DNA of 64,000 nucleotides from Diospyros lotus (taxonomy: Eukaryota; Streptophyta; Magnoliopsida; Ericales; Ebenaceae). Every line of letters begins with the position of its first letter. Within the stretch, counting starts at the first letter, position 1. Below the pieces are notes generated by a model, which searched no databases, was not told the origin of the DNA, and saw nothing but the letters and a program-made list of their open reading frames with translations. This document shows, one piece after another, positions 33,801 through 43,538 of the stretch. Where the stretch lies: contig NC_068339.1 of the NCBI RefSeq assembly GCF_014633365.1, forward strand, positions 34,729,316 through 34,793,315, in the 5' to 3' direction. Both the position numbers and the translations under genes were made by a program.

Positions 33801-34256
33801 CCTCATATCTGAAATTAAATTAATGTTGCTAATCTTTTCTGCTAAAATTGTCTTAACTCAAGTGTTATCCAATTTCATATTCTCAAGTCTAGTATTTATT
33901 TCAACCTCTGCCTTGCTTTATTTCCTAGTATTTGTTGTCTAAAAAATCATAAAAAAATCTTGTTACCAATTCATCTAAATGCTTGTGCGTGTGTGTGACA
34001 TTCTTTTTTTTTTTGCCATAAATAAATCCCTCATATCTGAAATTAAATTAATGTTGCTAATCTTTTCTGTTAAAATTGTCTTAACTCAAGTGCTATCCAA
34101 TTTCATATTCTCAAGTCCAGTATTTATTTCAACCTCTGCCTTGCTTTATTTCCTAGTATCTATTGTCTAAAAAACCATAAAAAAATCTTGTTACCAATTC
34201 ATCTAAATGCTTGTGCGTGTGTGTGACATTCTTTTTCTTTTTTCATAAATAAATCT
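33801..34256 (+). repeat. 228-bp tandem duplication in solo LTR
   Basis: Two copies beginning CCTCATATCTGAAATTAAAT at 33,801 and 34,029, about 97% alike by eye. The LTRs at 37,796 and 45,137 have one copy, so the duplication arose in this LTR. Confidence 0.85.
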
Positions 34257-34425
34257 CTCCATGGACAACCTGGACTCATCCAAAAAATATAAATTTAAAT
34301 TTGGACTATAACTGCACTTGTACACTAACGAGTATAAACCTCTCACCAAAATAAAGAAAAAAATATAAAAGTTTTAATGTGTTTTTATTGTGTTTTAATT
34401 GCAGGGTGAGAGTGCAGCCAAAGCA

Positions 34426-34585
34426 TGTCTTTAATTTTAAGGGGACTCACCGCCCATTTTCTAAAATTACAGCAAAACCCCAGAATTTTTGATGACTAAC
34501 ACTTATGCCCCACATTACAAATACTGTTTATTCCACTTATATCCCCAAAAATCCATAAATCAATTAATTTAGTTTATTCATTTAG

Positions 34586-34617
<32 letters not shown>

Positions 34618-36106
34618 AATGAAATGAACTAGTGCTACTCAACTTCCATACCCACATGGATCTCATTCATTTGGGGCTCTTTATAACACATTAAATACTA
34701 TGAGCATTTATATTGCTTACGTTTCAAAATATAACGTGTAGAAATTAATGTCAAATAAACTAGACCATTTATCAGGTCATTACAATTCCAAATATCCATA
34801 TTGCATCAGTATCTTATAGATCTTATGGTGTTTATGGTTCTTATGGAAAACTTAGGATTAAGCTTGTTGTCCTAAGTGATCAATTTTTCCATTGCGATTC
34901 AAAGAGTGTGGGTCACATCAAGTTCTTGTAGTAAATGATCTTATACTCATGAGATAGTTCTTGAGTTTTGATCCAATGATCTTAGATTGTCTATTTGATA
35001 TTTTAGTATCAAATTCCTAAGGTTCCCAATGTTTTGAAATTTAATTAAAGAACACTTGAAGAACTTATAATGTTGAATGTTTGTTGAAGAACTCAAATGC
35101 ATTGAAACAAAACTTGATTCCCAAACTAGACAAGCAACACTTGAATGCATTGCTAGGTAAACATTCAGGATTTAAATTCTTTCAAATTCTGAGGGTTCTA
35201 TCTCTCAAGAATTACTCAAAATATGCATTAGTAGTATATGTGTATAATGGCTTAGAGCTTATAGAATAAAAATCATATATGCTTTGTTTAACTTATATGT
35301 GTTCTTATTTTGGTAAGTATGATTGAAAAATCATGATGCTCAAGTTAGTACATCTTTGTGTTATATGTTGTGCTTTGTTGTTGAGTAATATATATTGTGC
35401 TCAACATATTTGCAATATTCTATATGTTTTTTCTTAGTCAAGTAGAAGTAAGTTATTTGATTGATGTGTGTTTCATGTGTGTATATGTTTGATAAAGTAT
35501 ATGTGAATGAATGTTTATTCGAGTGTTTATATTTCTATGAAATATGTTGTGTTAAGAAGGATAATCTTTCCTTGATCTAGAAATGAATAATTTTTTTGTG
35601 AGTAACATTTAGTGTAGTTAACTTATTATTCTTCGAGAATCTAGTGAAATTTCATGATATGATAATATCTCATTACCTTGACCCATTAAGGCTTTCTATG
35701 TAATCAAGTGAATGTCATTCGAAAGTTAGTTTTAACCAACTTTCACAAACATCACTTGTATTTTAAATATTTTGTCTTAATGTGTTATGTTAAGTTATAT
35801 ATTAAGTGTTGATGTTATTGAGAAAATTATTTTCATGATGATATTCAAAACAATGTATTAAAATAATTTTTGATAGAGTTTTAATTGAGTAAGTCATAGA
35901 ATTAATCAAGTGCATCAAAGTATTAATCAAGTAAATATTCTATGTTACTCGAGTAAAATGTTAATCTAGGTATTTGAGTCATGATTTCATCTTTTTAATC
36001 GAGTATAAGATTCTATTTGCATTCTAGTAAGCCAATTTTGTATAGCATATAATCGATTACAAGTTATAACATATTCAAGTATATAAGAGGTTGCACTCAA
36101 CTAAAT
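34426..36106. other. LTR-like sequence without genes
   Basis: 34,426-34,680 continues the gypsy LTR remnant interrupted at 32,357 and includes an (ATT)n microsatellite at 34,587-34,616. From about 34,690 the text looks like a different, AT-rich LTR with scattered TCGA-core words (ATTCGAGTG, CTCGAGTAA, AATCGAGTA, about 35,515-36,010). No termini or coding sequence. Confidence 0.35.
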
Positions 36107-37430
36107 TGTTAGTGTTAGTGCCCTAATGTTAATTTTAGATGGCATCTAACAATTGTAATTATGGGAGTAATGATGTAATTCTTGCAAATATAATAAAATA
36201 TGTTTTCATATTTTAAGGTCATCATACCTCTCCAATCAACCATATGAATAAGCCCTTAGATTTATTATCGAAGTCTTATTCTTAAGTGTTAAGAATGTGT
36301 GACTAAGACTTTCAGATTAAGGATTTCTTAATATAGTTTCTACTCCTTCGATTTCTCAAAAGAGGGCTACGAGTCATTAATTACGAACTGTCACATGGGT
36401 TACTACTTTTGATTAGTATGAGATACTATTGATAAAGGATGATGAGTCACATGCCACAATCCATGAGATGAACATAGTAGACATGTGGGTAGAAGTTAGT
36501 TAAACATTTACCGAATGTGACGCACATGATAGATCACATAACTGAGAGAATCTATGATCTGCCACTGGCTTCAATTGTGTTACTGGTCCTTAGATCAGAG
36601 GTAACATAGTCGTCTTGTATGTCGATGCTAGAGATTTACCGTTACTAAGAACTATCTAGCTATCAGGTGGGAGATGCACTGTGTGGTCTTTGTGCAGTGG
36701 CATATGAAGGCAGGTGATTGCTAATAGGATCCATTGACCTTTGACATGAGGTAAACATTCTATGCAATCTGTGGTTGTTTTGATTAAAGAAACCCCTAGC
36801 CAAGGTACACTTGATTGGAAAGTGTTTCAAATGTCGGAAAGAGTTCCAATGTGTCATCTCAATCACACCACACTGATCTTGGCATAGCTATTGAGTTAGT
36901 AAGTTTGATCACTGCATGACTCTCACTCAATCAGGATGTTATTCAATGGAGGGATTATAGTACATGAGAATCAAAAGCCCAAATAGGTTATCTTTGAAGT
37001 ATAACTCCATTCTTGGTACGATCACCCAGACATAATGCTAGTTGTCACTTAGGGTCTTTTGGGGTACATCGAGGAGATTGAGAGATTCTAGTTGTAGATT
37101 AAAATATTTGGTCAGCATTAAAGAGTTTGATGTGTCCTGATTGCTGCTTAGTAGTAAACCTAAAAGGTCACATGCATATCCGGGTGTAGTGGTTGACTAA
37201 GCGAGTAATGTTGTAATCATTATCAAGAATTAATGATGTCACCATTAAGAGTTAATGAATTGGGTTTAAAGGTACAAATTAATTAGAGTAACTATTAAGA
37301 GTTGATAAGCATGCTATTAAGAATTAACAGGGGGCCTCGGTTTCATCATGTGATGATGAAAAGGTTATTAAGAGTTAATGACGAACGTATATGCAATTTC
37401 TAGAAATAGGGACAAAAGCGATAAAACTAA
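36107..37430 (+). repeat. Angela/BARE-type Copia LTR, 5' part
   Basis: Begins TGTTAGTGTTAGTGCCCTAATG, matching the TGTTAGTGTAGGTGCTCTAG start of the LTR at 8,523 (minus). It continues with the same type of sequence but no 3' terminus could be fixed; a TCGAC cluster is at 37,440-37,510. No coding sequence. Confidence 0.5.
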
Positions 37431-37795
37431 TCAGTAGGCCTTGGCGATTGTCGACCTGATTAAAGGCCAGAACTGGTCGATAGGTTCAAAACTTGTCAAC
37501 CGGCTTGTGCCAAACGATTAACAGTTTCTTAGTGATATTTTACTCTTGGAAGATAAAATAGTTTTGATAATGACTATATGAAAATCAATCTTTAAATCTA
37601 TATGAATGAGTTTGAAGCAAAGTTATGAAAATCAATCTTGAATTCTTGTTGATAATCTCAACTTGCTTTCAAAAGAAACAAAGTAGGAAATGTTAAGTGT
37701 TCAATTTTTTCTAAATGGATAGTAGACTATAGGTTTATGCTCTGTTGACTATGCCTTTGAATAGTCGACTATGTGTTTATGTTCTGTCGACTATT
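37431..37795 (+). repeat. Copia LTR part 1, split by the LOG-carrying element
   Basis: From about 37,720 a TGTCGACTATG-type repeat begins; it resumes unchanged at 47,052 on the far side of the 9.25-kb insertion. The last five bases, ACTAT, are the TSD. Upstream, 37,440-37,510, is a separate TCGAC-rich patch. Confidence 0.6.
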
Positions 37796-38581
37796 GATTA
37801 GTGATTAATTTTGTAAAAAATTTGTTATAATTACAACCTTCTTTTGATTTTAAAAATGGCTTAAATTAGATATTAATATATATTTTAGGGTTATATGCAA
37901 GTTTAAATCGAAAAATGAATGAAATGAAGTTCTAAAGTAAAATTTAAAAATAATAATAATAAGAATAATATATCAAATTATATATAATACATATACATTA
38001 TTATATGCATGCATGTAATATATATAATATAATCTAATATATATATATGTGCCATGTGTAATATATATATATAATATATAATTTATTAATAACATTAAAT
38101 TATTATTACTTTTTTTTAGAAATGAAGAATTCAAGTCCATGAAGAATTCAAGCCCATGAAGAATTCAAACTCATGAAGAATTCAAAACCCATGAAGAATT
38201 CAAGTCCATAAAGAATTCAAGCCCATGAAGAATTAAAGTCCATGAAGAATTAAAGTCCATGAAGAATTAAGGCCCAAGGATTATTTTTAATCTTAATGAA
38301 GATTAAAAAACCAATTTATAGAAATCTATTTTTATTTTTAATGTGAGTGCTTTATTAGGTGTGTTTTTTAGCTAAAATCCATTTATCTATTAGGTGTGTA
38401 TTATAGCTAAAATCCATTTAACTTTATGAGTGCTTTATTAGGTATGTATTTTAGCTAAAATCCATTTAATATTAGGTGTGTATTACAGTTAAAATCCATT
38501 TAACTTTAAGTGTGTGAGTGCCCATTAGATATAATTATGTCTAGTTGAATAATTGAAATTGTGTGATTTGTATTGCATCTT

Positions 38582-38601
38582 GTGGTCTATAAATAGGTCA
38601 C
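38582..38601 (+). promoter_or_regulatory. LTR TATA box inside a palindrome
   Basis: GTGGTCTATAAATAGGTCAC. TATAAATAG in near-palindromic arms; probable polymerase II promoter for the element, about 1.15 kb before the LTR end. Confidence 0.6.
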
Positions 38602-39095
38602 TTGATTGCATTTGTAAGTGTGATTATTATTTTTGAATCAAAGTTTAGTTGTTTCTTTATAATTCTCTCTTTGAGAATTGTTCTTGTTCTTTCTCATTTT
38701 TTGTAGTATTTTCTCTTGTGATCTTACTTCCTTTCTTTCTTCTTTTAAATTCTTATGTCATTTATTGTTACTTTATTATTCACCGCTTAAATGGACAGTT
38801 AGTTTATGCCTTTAAATTTCTGTAATTTTAATTCTTGTCATTTAATTGTTCACCACCTAAATGGATGGTTAGTTTCTACTATTTTAATTCCCGTCATTTA
38901 AATTCTGTTATTCAAATTATGTCATTTAAATTCTTGTCAATTAATTTTCAAATGGAGATGAGTAGCTAAATCTAAACTTGGGTTAAGGAAAGGACAGTGT
39001 CCAACGCCAATGATTCCTAAAGAAAGCTGCGCTTTAAATGAGTAACATGAATTTAAATTTCAGTATGAGTGTGTCTTAATTATTAAGAAATCACT

Positions 39096-39295
39096 AGGTT
39101 TGGATTGAAGCGTAAGCCTAACTTAGAGCTTTCATGCCATGTATGAGAGTTACTAGAATTGGAAATGCTATCATACCCAAACCCGGATGATTAATTTAGT
39201 TGTTTTGTATATTAATTGTAATTGGATTTATGGTAGTTGCTTAAATTAGAATTTCGCATATCATGTATGGGGATTGCTTAAAGTAGAACTATCAT
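39096..39295 (+). other. Hairpin modules I and II in 5' LTR (transcribed part)
   Basis: Module I (about 39,097-39,182): GGTTTGG...CCCAAACC outer arms, inner CTTTCAT/ATGAGAG around GCCATGT. Module II (39,230-39,295): outer ATGGTAGTT/AACTATCAT, loop strands GCTTAAATTAG and GCTTAAAGTAG, inner AATTTC/GGGATT (two G-T pairs), loop GCATATCATGTATG. Both lie 500-700 bp past the TATA box, so in the RNA leader if transcription starts there. Confidence 0.6.
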
Positions 39296-39751
39296 CATCT
39301 CTAATTGCATTTAATAACAAACTCTCATATCTGAAATTAAATTAATGTTGCTAATCTTTTATGCTAAAATTTGGGAATCAACGGGTTGGTACTGAAATTA
39401 TCTTAACTCAAGCACTATCCAAATTCATATTTTTATGTTTAATGTTTATTTCAATTCCTGCCTTACTTTATTTTCTAGTATCTGTTGTCTAAAAAAAACC
39501 ATAAAAAACCTTGTTGCCAATTTGTCCAAATGCGTGTGCATGTGTGTGACATTCTTTTTCTTTTGCCATAAATAAATCTCTCAGTGGACGACCTGGATTC
39601 ATCTAGAAAATATAAATTTAAATTTGGACTACAACTGCACTCGTACACTGGCGAGTATAAACCTCTCACTAAAATAAAAAAAAATATAAAAGTTTTATTA
39701 TGATTTATTTTTATTGTGTTTTAATTGCAGGGTGAGAGTGCAGCCAAATTT

Positions 39752-39769
39752 TGGCGCCGTTGCTGGGGA
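39752..39769 (+). other. Primer binding site, tRNA-Asp type
   Basis: TGGCGCCGTTGCTGGGGA, five bases after the LTR end; differs in one base from the TGGCGCCGTTGCCGGGGA site used by Athila-like elements. Confidence 0.9.
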
Positions 39770-39975
39770 GATTAAGGCAAAAACAAAAAGAACAAAAAAA
39801 AAAAAGAAAAGAAAAAAGAATAAGCATCTCCTAATAAAATCGGTAACTCTGTTTCTCTTTTACTTTATTTTTGTTTGTGCATTGTATATGAGACTGAGAT
39901 CAGGTAGAATTCTTAAACAGCATTTTCATATCATTTTGATTCTTTACCTACAATTTGATTGTCAACTTTACACTC

Positions 39976-41211
39976 ATGTCTCAATACTACTACAATCTGT
40001 CTGGATAAGATACTTATCATGATGAAAATAATCATTTTGAATCCGATTTGTCTAAACCTCTTAAGGATTATCTATACCCTCCTAGGAAAACCACTTTTAA
40101 TTTGCAACCAGACACTATCCATTTGTTACCCACTTACCATGAGATTGAGGTTTGGTGTGTTGTGTGTGAAACTTCAACTCATTCGACGGATGACTGCCCT
40201 ATAATACCTGCTTTTAAGGAGGTATTGTATGGTCAATCCAGTTACACACACACACACAACTATGAGGGAATGTATTACCAGAACCATGAGGAAAACTACC
40301 ATTCGGACTTTGATGCATATCACCTTAATTCACACTTTCATCCAAATTTCTCATGGGAAAATGATTTTGTAGCCCAACCACATGAGCACTTCCTTTCCCA
40401 GCCTCAATCATTTCAAACGAATGAAGGGTCTACATTCGATGCATATCAACCCCCTCATGGGAGTTCATTAAAAGATACCTTCAATCTATTTATGCAAGGC
40501 CAAATGGAAATTTTTACACAAATGTCCAAATGTCAAGAACATACCATTAGAGTTACAGAGGACATTAGGAACCAATTGACACAGCTAACACAGACTTTGA
40601 GCATGTCAGAGCCTGTCAATCCCAACTCACTCCAAATCCCATTAATAAAACCCATCATCAAAAGTGAAAGTCAGGAGCAGGACATAGGAGTGACTGTCTT
40701 AAGGAATGGAGAAATAATTGAGAAACTTGATGCCCCTAGGATAGTACACCATTTGGTGCAAAAAGAGAGAGTGGTTGATCATAGTGAGGTAGATGTCAAT
40801 GAAGCCTTGGAGGAAGAAAAAGACCAAAATGATGTGAGAAAAGAAGAAACCTGGGAGGAAGAAGAGGATAAAATCCAAGAGCCAAAATGTGAAGATGTCA
40901 TAAGTTTATCCACATTTAAGCCTAAATTTCTATCTTTTAGGCTAGTCGATATTATTGGGGATCAAATTAAACTAAACATGTGTAAGGTGTTTATGCAAAT
41001 TAATGTATCGTACTCTGATGTAATAAAACCAACACCGCCAGATGATATATTTTCAAAATATGTATGTGCATTCATGAGAAAAATCAATTTACATAATTTT
41101 GAAAATAACTTTAAAAGTGGTGTAGTGAATGGAAGATATTATACGATTAGGTGGGCAACCACTCATTTGATCCTTAACTGGAAAAAAAAAAAAAAAACTC
41201 TAAAAAAATAA
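39976..41211 (+). pseudogene. Gag-like protein of the LOG-carrying element
   Basis: Structural-protein remnant of about 410 codons. An ATG at 39,976 (MSQYYYNLSG) is followed by TAA at 40,006-40,008; the same frame is then open to 41,211 with no early ATG. It has a CX2CX4HX4C zinc knuckle (CVVCETSTHSTDDC, about 40,159-40,200), then a His/Gln-rich part, a helical stretch (LKDTFNLFMQGQMEIFTQM) and VTVLRNGEIIEKL, the counterpart of the TLRSGK motif that follows the knuckle in Athila gag. An acidic Glu-rich region follows (EEEKDQND, EEEEDKI). The N-terminal capsid domain expected before the knuckle is missing, and the end runs into a Lys-rich poly-A region. Packaging function is doubtful for this copy. 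Confidence 0.7.
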
Positions 41212-41969
41212 TAAAATAAAAATATAATAATTTTTTTTAAAGAAGTATATATACACATATAAGTTGTTCCTTTTCTGCATTACTTAAATAGTGTTTCTTT
41301 GTGTGCAGTCTAAATAAAATTCTTGCATACGAGTTCATGCATTGAAGACCGCCAAGTATGCCTATCTTTTATCCTTTTATTGTCAATTGAGGATAATGCT
41401 CAATTCAAGTTGAGGGATAAGGTGTACTTAAGAATTAATTTATTGGTGTTTGAAATTGATCCATTGTGCAAATAATTTTGGTTGACTTGATAATATTGTC
41501 TTGTGTGGTATATATGATTTCATAGGGCCCCTAAAAAATAATAATAATAATAATAAAATTAAAAAATTAAAAAAAAAAATAGAGAGAAGAGGGAGATAGA
41601 ATTGATGCTGGTAGTTGTCATTTTTCTCGGGCAGTGCAATCACATTGCCCTAAAGAAAAAGGCACACTGCCAAATGTTGAAAAAAGAGGCGTAGCGTTGA
41701 AAAAAAAGGCACACTGCCAAATGTTGAAAAATGAGACGCTAGAGGACGCCAAACCTGACGGTGCAATTATGGCATACCTCGAGCCGTGTGTACAATAGTG
41801 ATGCCCATTGCTCTATAAGAAACTCCATATCTGTATGAGGTAAGCCACCCTTCTTGAGCTCAGCCTTCTCTCATTTGTGTTATTCTCCGATTAGATACTC
41901 TCATCCCTTTTATAAAGTTTATAGTTCTTTACTTTCTTCTTAGTATAGTTTTTTTTTTTAAAAAAATAA
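41212..41969 (+). promoter_or_regulatory. Region between gag and cargo, with TATA-like box and candidate intron
   Basis: Non-coding. It holds a polypurine-like copy (caagttgagggataagg, 41,405-41,421), AT-rich simple sequence (41,530-41,580), and a 47-bp direct repeat containing GGCACACTGCCAAATGTTGA at 41,661 and 41,708. CTCTATAAGAAA at about 41,811 could be a TATA box for the cargo, about 160 bp before the next ORF. A GTAAGC...CTTCTTAG candidate intron of 104 bp spans 41,840-41,943. An independent cargo promoter is possible but unproven. Confidence 0.4.
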
Positions 41970-42515
41970 ATGGATCTTTATCTCTCAAAAATTCACAAGT
42001 ACTATCCATCTCTCCCTCAGAATGATTTGAAAAAAAATTATGTTGCTAGGTGTGAAAGACTTAGGCTGTTGATGCGTAATAACATCCCTGAAGATATTCG
42101 TTGGATGATCGAAGCAAAAGTTCGATTAGCTGGTGAAACTTCACCTAGTTTTAAGCATTTTCCAGGCTTAGGGAAGAGTAGTTTTGAGAAGAAAAGAAGA
42201 GCGAAAAAAGTGAATGGTTGTTACAAATGTGCTCGATGGACCTGTAACACACGATGCAAATCTGTGGGGTTTACGTCTATAAATCGAGAGGATAAAATTA
42301 GTTTCATAAAGGATGGACTGAGTAAGGAGTCTTTGGATGATATTCAATTGACTCTTGAGACGCATCCATGTGGAATAGTGCAAAGAGAACTTCTTGCTTT
42401 ATGGACCCAGTTCAGAAGTGACCACCAAAGCTATAGTCTTGGGAATCTGACTAAAAACGACCATGTTTGCCAATCTATAAGAAAATTAGATGGGAAGCTT
42501 ATCCCCGCTTCATAG
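41970..42515 (+). CDS. 181-aa basic Cys-rich protein, Carla_C4-like (tentative)
   Basis: Function unknown. Start ATG at 41,970 in a good context (aaATGG). Residues 73-80 are EKKRRAKK, preceded by GLGKSSF and followed by four cysteines C84-X2-C87-X4-C92-X3-C96 and, about 14 residues on, ISFIKDG. This order (G.G+S.(F/Y)..+RRA, C2-C2 knuckle, hydrophobic-FI.(D/E)G) is what I know from the small nucleic-acid-binding, often silencing-suppressor proteins at the 3' end of carlavirus and vitivirus genomes (Pfam Carla_C4 and relatives). The cysteine spacing is shorter, and the N-terminal 70 and C-terminal 70 residues match nothing I recognise. After the TAG stop the frame stays open another 61 codons to overlap the LOG start. 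It could instead be an uncharacterised plant protein. Intact, 167 bp before LOG. Confidence 0.55.
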   Translation: MDLYLSKIHKYYPSLPQNDLKKNYVARCERLRLLMRNNIPEDIRWMIEAKVRLAGETSPSFKHFPGLGKSSFEKKRRAKKVNGCYKCARWTCNTRCKSVGFTSINREDKISFIKDGLSKESLDDIQLTLETHPCGIVQRELLALWTQFRSDHQSYSLGNLTKNDHVCQSIRKLDGKLIPAS

Positions 42516-42557
42516 AAAGTGTTTAAGCCGTTTCTGGACGTAAAACCAGAGGAAGAT

Positions 42558-42662
42558 GTGAGCCACAATCACAACTACTTATACATACGCATGATTTTTG
42601 TTTGTATTTATTTCTTGTTGAATTGTTGTATAGCTACTTTTGATCGCCAAACTTCTTTCCAG
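42558..42662 (+). other. Candidate intron before the LOG start
   Basis: GTGAGC...TTCTTTCCAG, 105 bp, T-rich with a good acceptor, ending 20 bp before the LOG ATG. If spliced it would bring the LOG ORF close to the 3' end of the Cys-rich ORF in one transcript; the acceptor alone could serve splicing from the LTR leader. Confidence 0.35.
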
Positions 42663-42682
42663 GGCATACAAAAGGAACAAAC

Positions 42683-43342
42683 ATGGAAGGCCAGTTAGTT
42701 TGTCGAATTAAAACCATATGTGTACTTTGTGGCTCTCAACTTGGGAGTGATATTTGTTACGCATTTGCAGCAAGCGAACTAGGCCAAAAATTAGGAGGAA
42801 AAAAAATTAATTTGGTATATGGAGGGGGAAGTCGTGGATTGAATGATTATGTTTCACAAGCTGCACATCTTGAAAAATCATCTGTGATAGGTGTAATGCC
42901 AATCCCTTTGGCTGAACCACATATTTTCGGGATTACATGCGGTCAACTTATAGAAACGACTTCTATGTCTGAGCGCATGGCTTGTAAGATTTATCAGTCA
43001 GATGCCTTCATTACTTTACCAGGAGGTTTTGGAACACTTGAAGAAATCTTTTGTATAATCTCCTGGGCCAAGAGTAATCTCCATACCAAACCCATTAGAC
43101 TTTTAAATGTTAACCATTTTTTTGATGGGTTACTCTCTTTTCTTGATCAGGCTGTGGAGCAAAAGTTCATTTCTCTTTCAGCAAGAAAGATTCTCATTTC
43201 TGCATCCTCTATTGATGAGCTGCTAGAGAAATTACACGCTTATGTTCCACAGCACGATCCTTATGAGCCTCGGATAGACTGGTCTAAGGCAATCAGCAAC
43301 AAGCGCCAAAGGGGTCCGATTAATTTAGATTTATCACTGTGA
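42683..43342 (+). CDS. LOG-like: LONELY GUY-type cytokinin riboside 5'-monophosphate phosphoribohydrolase
   Basis: Predicted to release free cytokinin bases from their riboside monophosphates in the cytosol. 219 aa, full family length, one exon. Seen: nucleotide-fold start ICVLCGSQLG (12-21), LVYGGGSRGL (44-53), ERMACK with the expected catalytic Arg98, PGGFGTLEE (113-121) with catalytic Glu121, and LLNVNHFFDGLLSFLDQAVE (140-159). Arg98 and Glu121 fall at the canonical plant LOG positions. Departures: YGGGS-R-GL-ND where I and MG are usual, M instead of K after Arg98, and a divergent C-terminus. Normal plant LOG genes have several introns, so this is a reverse-transcribed copy. The absence of any stop or frameshift, while gag is broken, suggests recent capture or retained use. 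Activity is likely but not certain. Confidence 0.93.
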   Translation: MEGQLVCRIKTICVLCGSQLGSDICYAFAASELGQKLGGKKINLVYGGGSRGLNDYVSQAAHLEKSSVIGVMPIPLAEPHIFGITCGQLIETTSMSERMACKIYQSDAFITLPGGFGTLEEIFCIISWAKSNLHTKPIRLLNVNHFFDGLLSFLDQAVEQKFISLSARKILISASSIDELLEKLHAYVPQHDPYEPRIDWSKAISNKRQRGPINLDLSL

Positions 43343-43357
43343 GAAATGCTCTTTATT

Positions 43358-43538
43358 AAGATGGCTGAGTAAGGAGTACTTTTTGTACTCTTGAGACGCA
43401 TCTAGTTATTGTACAACTTGCAGGATTTTTCTTGGTTGTGTTCTTAAAAAAAAAAAAAAAAAAACTATGGAATGTTGTTAGCAAAGTCTTTGATAAGATG
43501 GCTGAGTAAGGAGTACTTTTTGTACTCTTGAGACGCAT
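43358..43538 (+). repeat. Two 44-bp direct repeats echoing the Cys-rich ORF, each with a hairpin
   Basis: Perfect 44-bp copies at 43,358-43,401 and 43,495-43,538. Each contains GAGTACTTTTTGTACTC, a 6-bp stem with a T5 loop. Their ends match two parts of the Cys-rich ORF: ctgagtaaggagt (42,318-42,330) and actcttgagacgcat (42,351-42,365), with about 20 bp between these replaced by the hairpin. So pieces of that ORF were duplicated downstream of LOG. Confidence 0.8.
43446..43464 (+). other. A19 tract 103 bp after LOG stop
   Basis: A pure run of 19 A, placed where the poly(A) tail of a captured LOG mRNA would be. No AATAAA is seen just upstream, and other A-runs occur nearby (43,819; 44,455-44,560), so the reading as a fossil tail is only suggestive. 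Confidence 0.4.

Larger units (their letters stand above)
32358..34420 (+). mobile_element. Solo LTR of the LOG-carrying element's family
   Basis: Starts TGATTAGTGGTTAATTTTG and ends GAGTGCAGCCA, the same termini as the LTRs at 37,796 and 45,137. Near-TSD AGGCA (32,353-32,357) against AAGCA (34,421-34,425). 2,063 bp, longer than its relatives because of an internal 228-bp tandem duplication (33,801-34,256). TATA palindrome at 33,141-33,160; hairpin module at 33,708-33,773. Confidence 0.88.
37796..39746 (+). repeat. 5' LTR of the LOG-carrying element
   Basis: 1,951 bp, TGATTAGTGATTAATTTTG...GAGTGCAGCCA. Contains AT-rich microsatellite sequence (37,960-38,100), about nine 'catgaagaattcaagcc' ~17-bp units (38,120-38,270), ~45-bp 'ttaggtgtgtattatagctaaaatcc' units (38,350-38,510), a TATA box, hairpin modules (39,096-39,295) and a splice-acceptor-like 'tgttttaattgcag' at its end. 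Very similar to the 3' LTR; the length difference lies mostly in the two tandem arrays. Confidence 0.93.

Noticed and set aside
38120..38270. 17-bp repeats as a CRISPR-like array
   Set aside because: Units are contiguous degenerate tandem repeats without unique spacers, in an LTR of a plant genome.
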